NCBI RefSeq assembly: GCF_019801605.1
Contig: NZ_JAHVIT010000002.1
Location: 868,001-932,000 of the forward strand
From: Maritimibacter alkaliphilus
GTDB lineage: Bacteria; Pseudomonadota; Alphaproteobacteria; Rhodobacterales; Rhodobacteraceae
DNA: 64,000 bases
Direction: 5' to 3'
The position numbers and the translations under genes are program-made. Each line of letters begins with the position of its first letter. Position 1 is the stretch's first letter. Positions 8,425-15,761 of this stretch are shown piece by piece. The notes beneath the pieces are model-generated. The model made no database searches. It saw only the letters and a program-made list of their open reading frames with translations, and was not told the origin of the DNA.

Positions 8425-10098
8425 ATGACTGACGCTTCTATTTCCCGCCGCGAGTTCAATGTCGGCGCAACCGCCACCGTCGCCGCCGCCAGCCTGGCCG
8501 GAAGGGCCATGGCCCAGGCCTCGGCCCCATTCGATCTTGTGATCCTAAACGGTAGGGTCATGGACCCCGAAACCGGCTTTGACGAAGTCGCGAACGTGGG
8601 TGTGAAGGATGGCCGGATCACCGCCATCACCGCCGACGCGCTGGAGGGCACCCGCCAGATCGACGCCACCGGCCACGTGGTCTGCCCAGGCTTCATCGAC
8701 ACCCATTTCCACTGGGTCCGCACGATGGGCCACAAGCTGGCGCTGCGCGATGGCCGCACAACGGTGATGGATCTCGAGATGGGCACGCTCGGCACGCTGG
8801 TCAACGACTGGTACGCCATGCGGGAGGGGACCACCCAGATCAACTATGGCTGCTCCTCCTCGCACGAGATGGCCCGCGCCTACGTGCTGGACGGGATCAC
8901 CACCATTGACTGCCCCGAGGCGCTGAACCACCGCGGCTCGGACAAGACCGGCTGGGCCCTGACCCGGCCGGACATCGAGCAGGGCAATGAAATCCTGCGG
9001 GTCATCGACGAAGGTCTGGCGGCCGGTGCGGTCGCGATGGGCTCGACGCTGGGGTACATGCGCGACGGTGCCAGTGCGCGCGAGGTGTTCGAGCTTCAGA
9101 AGACCGCCGGGAACTATGGTCGTCCCTCGGCCTTCCACTTCCGCTACACGCCGGGCACCGACACGACGGAATCGAATGGCATCCAGGAGATGCTGGCGAA
9201 TGCCGCAGCCCTGGGCGTGCCGGCCATCGCCTGCCACTTCAACAACCCCGGCTACAACCTCGTGCACGAGCTGCTGACCCGCATGCGCGAGCGGGGGATG
9301 AATGTCTGGGGCGAGCTTTACCCCTACGCCGCGGGCTCGACGGCGCTGAATGCCGTCTTCCTTGAGCCGGAGGTCTGGGTCGACCAGCTTGGCTATCGCT
9401 ACGAGGACACCATCCAGGACGTGCTGACCGGCGAATGGTACACCGCCGAAAGCCGCGCCGAGATGGTCGCCAAGGAACCCGCCCGTCTTGTCCTCGTCTA
9501 CAAGATGCCGCCGGAGGCGATCGTCGACTGGCTGAAGATGCCCGGCGTGGCGATCGCCTCGGACACCGTGCCGATCATCGGGGATATTCCGTGGGACACG
9601 CCCTACGAGGACCTGCCCAACAGCCACCCGCGCGGTGCCGGCAGCTTTGCCAAGGCCCTGCGGCTGGGACGCGAGAACGGCATTTCGCTGATGCAATCGG
9701 TGGCCCAGACCAGCTGGAACTCGGCCCGCCCGTTCAGCGAGATGGGCCTGAAGGCGATGCAGGAACGCGGCCGGATGCAGGAAGGCATGATCGCCGACAT
9801 CACGGTCTTCAACCCCGAGACGGTGACGGACAACGCGACCTACGAGCAGGGCACGCTGCCCTCGACCGGCATCCCCTATGTCATCGTGAACGGCACCGTG
9901 GTGGTGGACGATTCCGAGGTGCTCAAGGACGTGAACCCGGGGCAGCCGATCCGCTTCGAGCCGCAGGAGAGCCTGCTGGAGCCGCTGGAGGTCAGCACCT
10001 GGACCCAGACCTTCTACGAAGTGCCCTATGACTTCGGTGGCGGCGTGCCCGGCACCCAGCCGAAGCACGATCACCGCATCATCAACTGCTGCGAATGA
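8425..10098 (+). CDS. N-acyl-D-amino-acid deacylase-like amidohydrolase, Tat-exported
   Basis: A 557-residue protein with a Tat signal (SRREFNVG at 7-14, cleavage near AMAQA). It belongs to the D-aminoacylase branch of the amidohydrolase superfamily (COG3653-like): FDLVILNGRVMDPETG, VCPGFIDTHFH (His94, His96), His238 (FHFRYT), His271 (ACHFNN), Asp380 (AIASD), and the C-terminal EGMIADITVFNPETV segment. Family members release amino acids from N-acyl-D-amino acids or D-peptides. A GGAG sequence lies 10 bp upstream of the ATG. It is separated by 177 bp from the M19 gene, in the same direction. Substrate is inferred from family only; D-configured or modified peptides are plausible. Confidence 0.88.
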   Translation: MTDASISRREFNVGATATVAAASLAGRAMAQASAPFDLVILNGRVMDPETGFDEVANVGVKDGRITAITADALEGTRQIDATGHVVCPGFIDTHFHWVRTMGHKLALRDGRTTVMDLEMGTLGTLVNDWYAMREGTTQINYGCSSSHEMARAYVLDGITTIDCPEALNHRGSDKTGWALTRPDIEQGNEILRVIDEGLAAGAVAMGSTLGYMRDGASAREVFELQKTAGNYGRPSAFHFRYTPGTDTTESNGIQEMLANAAALGVPAIACHFNNPGYNLVHELLTRMRERGMNVWGELYPYAAGSTALNAVFLEPEVWVDQLGYRYEDTIQDVLTGEWYTAESRAEMVAKEPARLVLVYKMPPEAIVDWLKMPGVAIASDTVPIIGDIPWDTPYEDLPNSHPRGAGSFAKALRLGRENGISLMQSVAQTSWNSARPFSEMGLKAMQERGRMQEGMIADITVFNPETVTDNATYEQGTLPSTGIPYVIVNGTVVVDDSEVLKDVNPGQPIRFEPQESLLEPLEVSTWTQTFYEVPYDFGGGVPGTQPKHDHRIINCCE

Positions 10099-10194
10099 AG
10101 ACGGCGCCCCGAGGCAGGTGGGACAGGGGTACCGGGACAGGGCGGGGGCATGCGCACCCCGCCGGAACCCGGGACCTCTGTGCCTGCGGATCGG

Positions 10195-10203
10195 TGCTAT
10201 ACT
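10195..10203 (+). promoter_or_regulatory. Possible extended -10 promoter element
   Basis: TG-C-TATACT (10195-10203) is a good extended -10 hexamer 163 bp before the downstream serine-hydrolase ATG, in a 268-bp spacer. No convincing -35 is visible 17 bp upstream. It could give this hydrolase its own transcription start. Confidence 0.3.
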
Positions 10204-10366
10204 GCGCGGGTTGTCCCGGTTTTCCGGGGCCCCGCATCGACAGGCAGGATCGGCCGCTCTGCGTGCCGGTCGCTGCCTGACCCGACACAGGCGCGAGGTG
10301 CCTTTGTGGTTCACGTCAGCTGCGGCCCGGCGCCGCGGCGAAGGGTTCGAATTGGAGACCTGTTCA

Positions 10367-11731
10367 ATGCCTATCCGCAAGCTTCCCGTTGTCTCGGCGC
10401 TCGTCCTCGGGGCCTTTGCCCTGCCGGCGGCCGCGCAGGACAACCCGCTGCAGAAATACCTCGAAGTGCCGGGCGCCATGACGACGCTGCCCGTCGAGGC
10501 TGCGAAGGAGCCGTGGTCGCTCCAGTTCTCCCGCGATGCCCGGGCCGCCTTCGAGAACTTCCACTACCAGATGGGCGGGGATCACGCGCTCTACTACAAC
10601 CAGAACCTCAGCGAGATGCTCCCCACGGCCTATTCCTCGCCGCATCCGGAGTACATTCCGCTGGAACGCGCCATCGACGACAGCATCGGCGAGAAGGTGG
10701 TCTGGTCCACGTCCGAGGGCGACATGCCGCTGTCGGAGTACATCGTGCACCCCCACCACCGGGTGCAGGGCATGATGATGATCCACAAGGGCAAGGTCGT
10801 CTACGAGCAGTACCCCGGGATGGGCCAGATGGACCGCCACGCCTGGATGTCGCCGGGCAAGGCGACTGTCGGACTGATCCTCGCGCTGCTCGAGGAAGAG
10901 GGCAAACTCGACATGTCCAAGGACGTGGTCGACTACGTCCCGGAACTGGCCGGCACGAACTGGGACGGCATCTCGGTTCTCGATGCCGCCAACATGGAAA
11001 CCGGGCTGGCGCTTGAGGAAACCCTCGACGCGATCATTGACCCGTCCTCCATCATCGTGCGCTTCTTCGCGGCCGAGTTCGGATCGCCGAACCCGCTGAC
11101 CGGGGAAATGGAGAACTGGCTCGACATCCTGAAGACAGCCGAGAAGATCGAGGGCGAGGAGCCCGGCGAGGTCTTCCGCTACTCCTCCGCGGTGACGCAG
11201 GTCAGCGTGCTGCTGGCCGAGAACCTCGACGACAAGACCTGGGCCGACCTGTTCCAGGAACGGGTCTGGGGCAAGGTCGGCGCGCGCGAGGACATCATGT
11301 TCCACCTGATGCCGGACGGCACTGCCGTGACCCATGGGCTGATCTCCACCACGCTGGAAGACTTTGCCCGTTTCGGCCTGATCTTCACGCCCAGCTGGGC
11401 CGCCACCGCCCATGAGGACATCGTCTCGGACGCGGCGCTCGAGCGGATGCAGAACGCGGGCAACCCCGAGGCCTTCCGCCGCGGGTCGAAGTTCGCCGGT
11501 CTGACCGACGAGTTCGGCGAGGAGCCGAAATCGAACTCGATGCAGTGGGACGCGGTCTTCGAGGATGGCGCGCTCTACAAGCACGGCAACGTCGGGCAGG
11601 GGCTCTATGTCGATCCGGAGCGGGACTTCGTGGGGGTCTACTTCTCCACCAACGGCTACATCCCGCCCTACGGCGAGGACCGGGCGCAGGGCTTCCTGCG
11701 GCAGGCCGCGAAATACCTGAACGGCGAATGA
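10367..11731 (+). CDS. Exported serine hydrolase, class-C beta-lactamase fold (second copy)
   Basis: A 454-residue paralogue of the gene at 2858-4159, with a Sec signal peptide ending near AAAQD (residue 24). SxxK motif: Ser162-Pro-Gly-Lys165. Second-motif tyrosine: Tyr272 (FRYSSAVTQ). HGNVGQGLYVDP replaces the KTG box. An N-terminal region of about 130 residues before the catalytic domain contains GGDHALYYNQNLSEMLPT, similar in layout to the paralogue. It is predicted to hydrolyse amides or esters in the periplasm by an acyl-serine route. The start at 10367 follows TTGGAGACC. A longer in-frame start upstream would overlap the D-aminoacylase-like gene and is unlikely. Confidence 0.87.
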   Translation: MPIRKLPVVSALVLGAFALPAAAQDNPLQKYLEVPGAMTTLPVEAAKEPWSLQFSRDARAAFENFHYQMGGDHALYYNQNLSEMLPTAYSSPHPEYIPLERAIDDSIGEKVVWSTSEGDMPLSEYIVHPHHRVQGMMMIHKGKVVYEQYPGMGQMDRHAWMSPGKATVGLILALLEEEGKLDMSKDVVDYVPELAGTNWDGISVLDAANMETGLALEETLDAIIDPSSIIVRFFAAEFGSPNPLTGEMENWLDILKTAEKIEGEEPGEVFRYSSAVTQVSVLLAENLDDKTWADLFQERVWGKVGAREDIMFHLMPDGTAVTHGLISTTLEDFARFGLIFTPSWAATAHEDIVSDAALERMQNAGNPEAFRRGSKFAGLTDEFGEEPKSNSMQWDAVFEDGALYKHGNVGQGLYVDPERDFVGVYFSTNGYIPPYGEDRAQGFLRQAAKYLNGE

Positions 11732-11740
11732 TGCGCAGCG

Positions 11741-11777
11741 GCTGTCCCCGGGGAACTTTCCAGTGACCGGGGGCAGC
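11741..11777 (+). terminator. Stem-loop after serine hydrolase gene
   Basis: GCTGTCCCCGG (11741-11751) and CCGGGGGCAGC (11767-11777) form an 11-bp stem with one G-U wobble, starting 9 bases after the stop codon. No U-tract follows. It may be a weak terminator or 3' stabiliser. Confidence 0.45.
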
Positions 11778-11891
11778 CCACCCGATGCGGGGGCAGCGCG
11801 GATGGTGCGGTCCCGGAGACGGCGTCGAAAGGCGCACAGACAGAGGCGCAGGCCCGGGGCTGACCGGGCCACAACCCAAGGAGTGACCAGT

Positions 11892-12722
11892 ATGGCTTTC
11901 AAGGCCTTTCCACCCAAGGCGCCCCGGCGACACCGCGCCGCCGTGGCCCTTGCCCTGACGACCGCGCTTGTCGGCCTGTCGTCGCCCGCCGTCGCGCAGG
12001 AGGAGACCTATCTGCCGCAGGCCCAGAAGAACTTCGAGGAGGTCAACAACGGGACCAACCCGACCCTGCTGACGACGCAGGCGGGCATCCAGTACCAGTT
12101 CAACCGGGTGACCTCGGACCTCGACTTCGGCATGACCGAGCTGCTCTATACCCAGCCCTTCGGCGGCGGGGACAAGGCCTTCCGCTTCACGCTGCCCTTC
12201 GGGAATTCGGTCTTCGATTCCGATCTCGATCTGGGTGACATCAGCCTGACCTACATCGACGTGATGCATGTGAACGCGAAGACCGGCTCGGCCTATACGG
12301 TGGAGCTATTCCTCGACACTGCCGGGCGGGACGATCTGGGCTATGGCCAGTTCGCGTTGGAGACCTCGGTCTTCTACGCGTGGTTCCTCAAGGGCGGCTC
12401 GATCTTCGCGCCGGCCTGGGTCCAGACCTTCGGGCTCGAAGGCGGCAATGACGCCGGAGGCAAGCTGAACACCACGACGGTCGATTTCTACTATGTGCCG
12501 AAACTCCCCAATCCCAAGTACTTCATGACCGTCGACCCGGCAGTGGTGCACGACTGGGAGGCGGACAAGACCTTCGGCAGCCTGTCGGTCACGATGGGCA
12601 TGATGACCGGCAAGGCCTTCGGCGGCGACAGTCAGGTCTTCATCAAGCCCGGCGTGTTGATCGGCGGCGACCGACCGGCCGACTGGTCGGTGCAGGTGGG
12701 CTACAAGGTCCTGAACTTCTGA
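11892..12722 (+). CDS. Outer-membrane beta-barrel protein, unknown solute
   Basis: A 276-residue protein with a long Sec signal (about 1-36, ending PAVAQEE). The remainder is made of amphipathic strand-like segments (FRFTLPFGNSVF, DISLTYIDVM, YTVELFLDTAG, FFYVPKL-like, WSVQVGYKVLNF) and ends in Phe. This fits a small outer-membrane channel or barrel lipid/solute binder. I do not recognise a named family. AAGGAGTG precedes the ATG. Its place at the end of the hydrolase run suggests a role in uptake or efflux of the same compounds, but that is inference. Confidence 0.75.
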   Translation: MAFKAFPPKAPRRHRAAVALALTTALVGLSSPAVAQEETYLPQAQKNFEEVNNGTNPTLLTTQAGIQYQFNRVTSDLDFGMTELLYTQPFGGGDKAFRFTLPFGNSVFDSDLDLGDISLTYIDVMHVNAKTGSAYTVELFLDTAGRDDLGYGQFALETSVFYAWFLKGGSIFAPAWVQTFGLEGGNDAGGKLNTTTVDFYYVPKLPNPKYFMTVDPAVVHDWEADKTFGSLSVTMGMMTGKAFGGDSQVFIKPGVLIGGDRPADWSVQVGYKVLNF

Positions 12723-12750
12723 GCGGCACGGCCCGGCCGTCCTGCCCCTG

Positions 12751-12785
12751 CTTTCGGCCCCTATCCCGTGACGGCGGGCCGAAAG
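12751..12785 (+). terminator. Inverted repeat at end of hydrolase cluster
   Basis: CTTTCGGCCC (12751-12760) pairs perfectly with GGGCCGAAAG (12776-12785) over a 15-base loop, 28 bases after the barrel-protein stop. There is no T-run, but the ten-base perfect stem makes it the clearest boundary of the plus-strand hydrolase cluster. Confidence 0.5.
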
Positions 12786-12906
12786 ACTGGATCTGTGCGC
12801 GCGGACGGGTGACAGTGTCAGGATCGCCCCGGTGTGTTCGCCCGTGTGGCCGCATGGCGCACCGTGCCCCGCCGGGACCGTCCCTGACCCCAGCATTGCA
12901 GGCCCC

Positions 12907-13263
12907 ATGATCTCTCTGTTGCTCACCACCTACCGGCTCCTCAAGGCGATCCTGCGTTCCTGGAAGATCGCGGAATTTCGTGCGGCGCTGCTGCTGGCCG
13001 TTGCCATCCTGCTGTCGGGCACCGTCTTCTACCGCTCGGTCGAGGGCTGGGGCTGGGTGGACTCGCTCTACTTCAGCGCCACCACGATCTCGACGGTCGG
13101 ACTGGGGGATCTCTCGCCGCAGACCGAGGCCGGCAAGCTCTTTACCGTTCTCTACATCTTCGTGGGCGTCGGCATCTTCGTCGCCCTCTTCGCACAGTTA
13201 GCCCGGGCGCTGATCCAGCCGGCAAAGAAGGAGGAGAAGGCCCCGGCCGAGGACCGGCCCTGA
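12907..13263 (+). CDS. Small two-TM potassium channel (ion-channel pore domain)
   Basis: A 118-residue protein with two membrane segments (about 23-42 and 74-98) flanking a pore loop with the K+ selectivity filter TVGLGD (TTISTVGLGDLSP). It is a KcsA-like Ion_trans_2 pore without a cytoplasmic RCK domain; the tail is short, charged and lysine-rich. It should form a homotetrameric K+ channel in the inner membrane. Start choice is uncertain because the ribosome-binding site is weak (GCAGG); an in-frame ATG at 12832 would add 25 proline-rich residues. It stands alone between stem-loops. A link with the TrkH gene at 58200 is not implied. Confidence 0.85.
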   Translation: MISLLLTTYRLLKAILRSWKIAEFRAALLLAVAILLSGTVFYRSVEGWGWVDSLYFSATTISTVGLGDLSPQTEAGKLFTVLYIFVGVGIFVALFAQLARALIQPAKKEEKAPAEDRP

Positions 13264-13461
13264 ACGGCACGGCCCTTGGCTCCCAGGCCCTCAAGGAGCG
13301 ATGACCTGCGCGCCCGGGGGCCGGTCCTGTGGCGCGGACCCGACGGGAGCCAGCCCCGGCCCGGCCGCGACGGGCATCGCGCTGGACCTGCGCCGCCTAT
13401 CCGCTAGTGTCGCCCCGGACATGGAGCGCTGTCCCGCTCCCGCGCATGATAGGACCGCCTG

Positions 13462-14331
13462 ATGACCACCGCCGACACGCTGCTTTCCAATGGCCACCTC
13501 AGCCTCTCCGTTGCCTCGCTGGGGGCCGAGATGCAGGCGCTGTGCACCGCGACCGGAGGCAGCTACCTCTGGGCCGGGGACGCGGCCTTCTGGACCGGGC
13601 GGGCGCCGCTGCTCTTTCCCATCGTGGGCCGGGCCCCGGGGGACGTGATCTCGGCCGGGGGGCAGGAGGCCGCGATGAGCCAGCACGGCTTTGCCCGGCG
13701 CAGCCTCTTCGATCTGGTCGAGGCGAGCGAGACCGCCTGCCACCACGTCCTGCGCGCCTCGGAGCAGACCCGGGCGGTCTATCCCTTCGACTTTGCGCTG
13801 CATGTGACGCATCGCCTCGACGGGCGCACGGTGCAGTGCGACGTGACGGTCGAGAATGCGGGTGTGGTGCCGATGCCCTTCGGCTTCGGCTTCCACCCCG
13901 CCTTCCGCTGGCCCCTGCCGGGGGCGGAGGCCGCGCCCCACGTGGTGACGCTGGCCTCCGGTGGTAATCCGGACCGGCGCGCGCTGAACGACGGCCTGCT
14001 GGAGCCCGCGCCGCTGCCCGGCCCCTTCGTGGCGGGCCGGCTGGAGATCGAGGAGGCGCTCTTTGCCGAGGGCGCGCTGGTCTTCCCCAACGGGGCAGAG
14101 GCGCTGCGCTACGGGCCGGAAGACGGGCCGGGCCTGCGCTTCGCCTTCCGCAACCTGCCCGATCTGGCGCTGTGGAAACCGGTCGGCGCGCCCTTCCTGT
14201 GCATCGAGCCGTGGCATGGCACCGCCTCCTATGTCGGCGACGGGCCGGAGATCGCCGCCCGGCCCAACAGCCTGACGCTTGCCGCGGGCGAGACAGCCAC
14301 CTTCGGCTACTCCGTCACGCTCGAAGCCTGA
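13462..14331 (+). CDS. Aldose 1-epimerase family protein (LacX-like)
   Basis: A 289-residue protein of the galactose-mutarotase-like beta-sandwich fold. Recognisable parts are LSVASLGAEMQAL at the N-terminus, FWTGRAPLLFPIVG, SQHGFARR (family active-site His/Arg region), FGFGFHPAFRWPL and LCIEPWHGTASY. LacX-type members are thought to interconvert sugar anomers or act on phosphorylated sugars in the cytoplasm; no signal peptide is seen. It lies alone on the plus strand and converges with the dehydrogenase operon, so a shared sugar-metabolism role is only suggested by position. Confidence 0.88.
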   Translation: MTTADTLLSNGHLSLSVASLGAEMQALCTATGGSYLWAGDAAFWTGRAPLLFPIVGRAPGDVISAGGQEAAMSQHGFARRSLFDLVEASETACHHVLRASEQTRAVYPFDFALHVTHRLDGRTVQCDVTVENAGVVPMPFGFGFHPAFRWPLPGAEAAPHVVTLASGGNPDRRALNDGLLEPAPLPGPFVAGRLEIEEALFAEGALVFPNGAEALRYGPEDGPGLRFAFRNLPDLALWKPVGAPFLCIEPWHGTASYVGDGPEIAARPNSLTLAAGETATFGYSVTLEA

Positions 14332-14393
14332 TCCCGGGCCGCGCGGGTGACTGGGTGCCGCCCGCAGCGGCCTGCTCTCCCGGCAACAGAAAA

Positions 14394-14419
14394 GGGCGCG
14401 CCGGATATCCGGCGCGCCC
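14394..14419 (-). terminator. Strong rho-independent terminator of the dehydrogenase operon
   Basis: A perfect 26-bp palindrome (GGGCGCGCCGG, ATAT, CCGGCGCGCCC). Read on the minus strand it is followed by TTTTCTGTT, a U-tract, 31 bp after the cytochrome gene ends. It lies between convergent genes and can also fold on plus-strand transcripts, but without a U-tract there. Confidence 0.85.
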
Positions 14420-14450
14420 TCGGCGTATCCCTGTTGGCCGAAGCCGGGCG

Positions 14451-15758
14451 TCAGTTGGTCGGTGTCCCGATCTTCTCCCGCGCGCCCAGGTCCTCGCGCA
14501 TCTGCGCGACCGCTGCCGGGTCGACGGCGGCAGCGCCGTTGCCCCAGTTGTTACGCACGTAGGTCAGGATCTCGGCGACCTGCGCGTCGGACATCTTCCA
14601 CGCGAAAGAGGGCATCCCGGCGGCGGTCTGAAGCACGCCGGTGTGCGGGGCGCGTGCGCCCTTCAGCATGGCGTGGATCATCCCCGTCGGGTTCGAAAGC
14701 ATCGCCGTGTTGCCCGCGAAGGCCGGGACCATCCCCGTGATCCCTTCGCCCGCCAGCCCGTGACAGGCCGAGCAGTTGACCTCGTAGTCATCGGCGGCGC
14801 GCTGCATCTCGGCGGTTTCCAGAGAGAGCGGCGCGACGGGCGCGACATCGGAGGCATCGAGCGAGGTCAGGTAGCTGCCCACGGCAAGTGCGTCTTCCTG
14901 CGTCAGGTACTGCAGCGAATGTTCCACCGCCTCGGCCATCGGGCCCGCCGCGACCGAGGTGCCGTCGGAGCCGGTGCGCAGGTAGTCGGCGATCTCCTCG
15001 GCGGTGCTGCCGCCCAGACCGACGTGGGGGTTCTGGGTCAGGTCGGGGGCGTACCAGCCGTCCACGACGCCACCCTCGAGGTAGGCCGAGGCCATCTCGG
15101 CGCCCAGTTCGTTGCGCGGGCTGTGGCAGGCGGAGCAATGGCCCGCGCCATCCACGAGGTAGCGGCCGCGCTCGGCCTCCGGGTCACCGTCGAAGCCGGC
15201 GTTGTCGAAGAACAGCATGTTCCAGCCCGCCATGGCGAGACGCTGGTTGTAGGGGAAGCGCATGCCGCCGTTCTCGTCGATCGGGTTCGAGACCGGCTCG
15301 ACCGTGGACATGTAGTCCCAGAGGTCGTGCATGTCCTGATCGGTGAGCTTGGCATAGGCCGTGTAGGGCATCGCCGGGTAGAGCATCCCCTCGGAGCCCT
15401 GACCGTGACGGACCGCGTTGAAGAAGTCGCGCTCGGTCATGGCGCCGATGCCGGTCTCGACGTCGGGCGTGATGTTGGAAGAGACCAGCGTGCCGAAGGG
15501 CGTTGCGATCTCGTAGCCGCCGGCGAACGCGCCCGCGCCCCGGGTGTGGCAGGCCACGCAGTCGCCCGCGCGCATGACGTATTCACCGCGCGCGATGGCG
15601 TCCTGATCCTCGCTGGTGAACTCGGCCAGCGTGAGGGTGTCATCCGCCACGGCCGAGCGCGAGGTGTTCAGCGTCTGGTAGGCCCAGACCCCCGCCCCGG
15701 CGGCGGCGATGACCGCCACCCCCAGAACGCCCGCGCCGATTTTCTTGATGCTTGCCAT
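14451..15758 (-). CDS. Triheme cytochrome c subunit of membrane sugar-acid dehydrogenase
   Basis: A 435-residue protein with one N-terminal membrane anchor/signal (about 8-27) and three c-type heme sites: Cys67-x-x-Cys70-His71 (CVACH), Cys208-Cys211-His212 (CSACH) and Cys329-Cys332-His333 (CSACH). Distal Met candidates are present after each. Three-heme proteins of this size pass electrons from a GMC flavoprotein to ubiquinone in gluconate, sorbitol or alcohol dehydrogenases. It lies 3 bp after the flavoprotein gene and is the last gene of the operon, before the terminator at 14394-14419. Located on the periplasmic face of the inner membrane. Confidence 0.92.
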   Translation of the reverse strand: MASIKKIGAGVLGVAVIAAAGAGVWAYQTLNTSRSAVADDTLTLAEFTSEDQDAIARGEYVMRAGDCVACHTRGAGAFAGGYEIATPFGTLVSSNITPDVETGIGAMTERDFFNAVRHGQGSEGMLYPAMPYTAYAKLTDQDMHDLWDYMSTVEPVSNPIDENGGMRFPYNQRLAMAGWNMLFFDNAGFDGDPEAERGRYLVDGAGHCSACHSPRNELGAEMASAYLEGGVVDGWYAPDLTQNPHVGLGGSTAEEIADYLRTGSDGTSVAAGPMAEAVEHSLQYLTQEDALAVGSYLTSLDASDVAPVAPLSLETAEMQRAADDYEVNCSACHGLAGEGITGMVPAFAGNTAMLSNPTGMIHAMLKGARAPHTGVLQTAAGMPSFAWKMSDAQVAEILTYVRNNWGNGAAAVDPAAVAQMREDLGAREKIGTPTN

Positions 15759-15761
15759 GGG

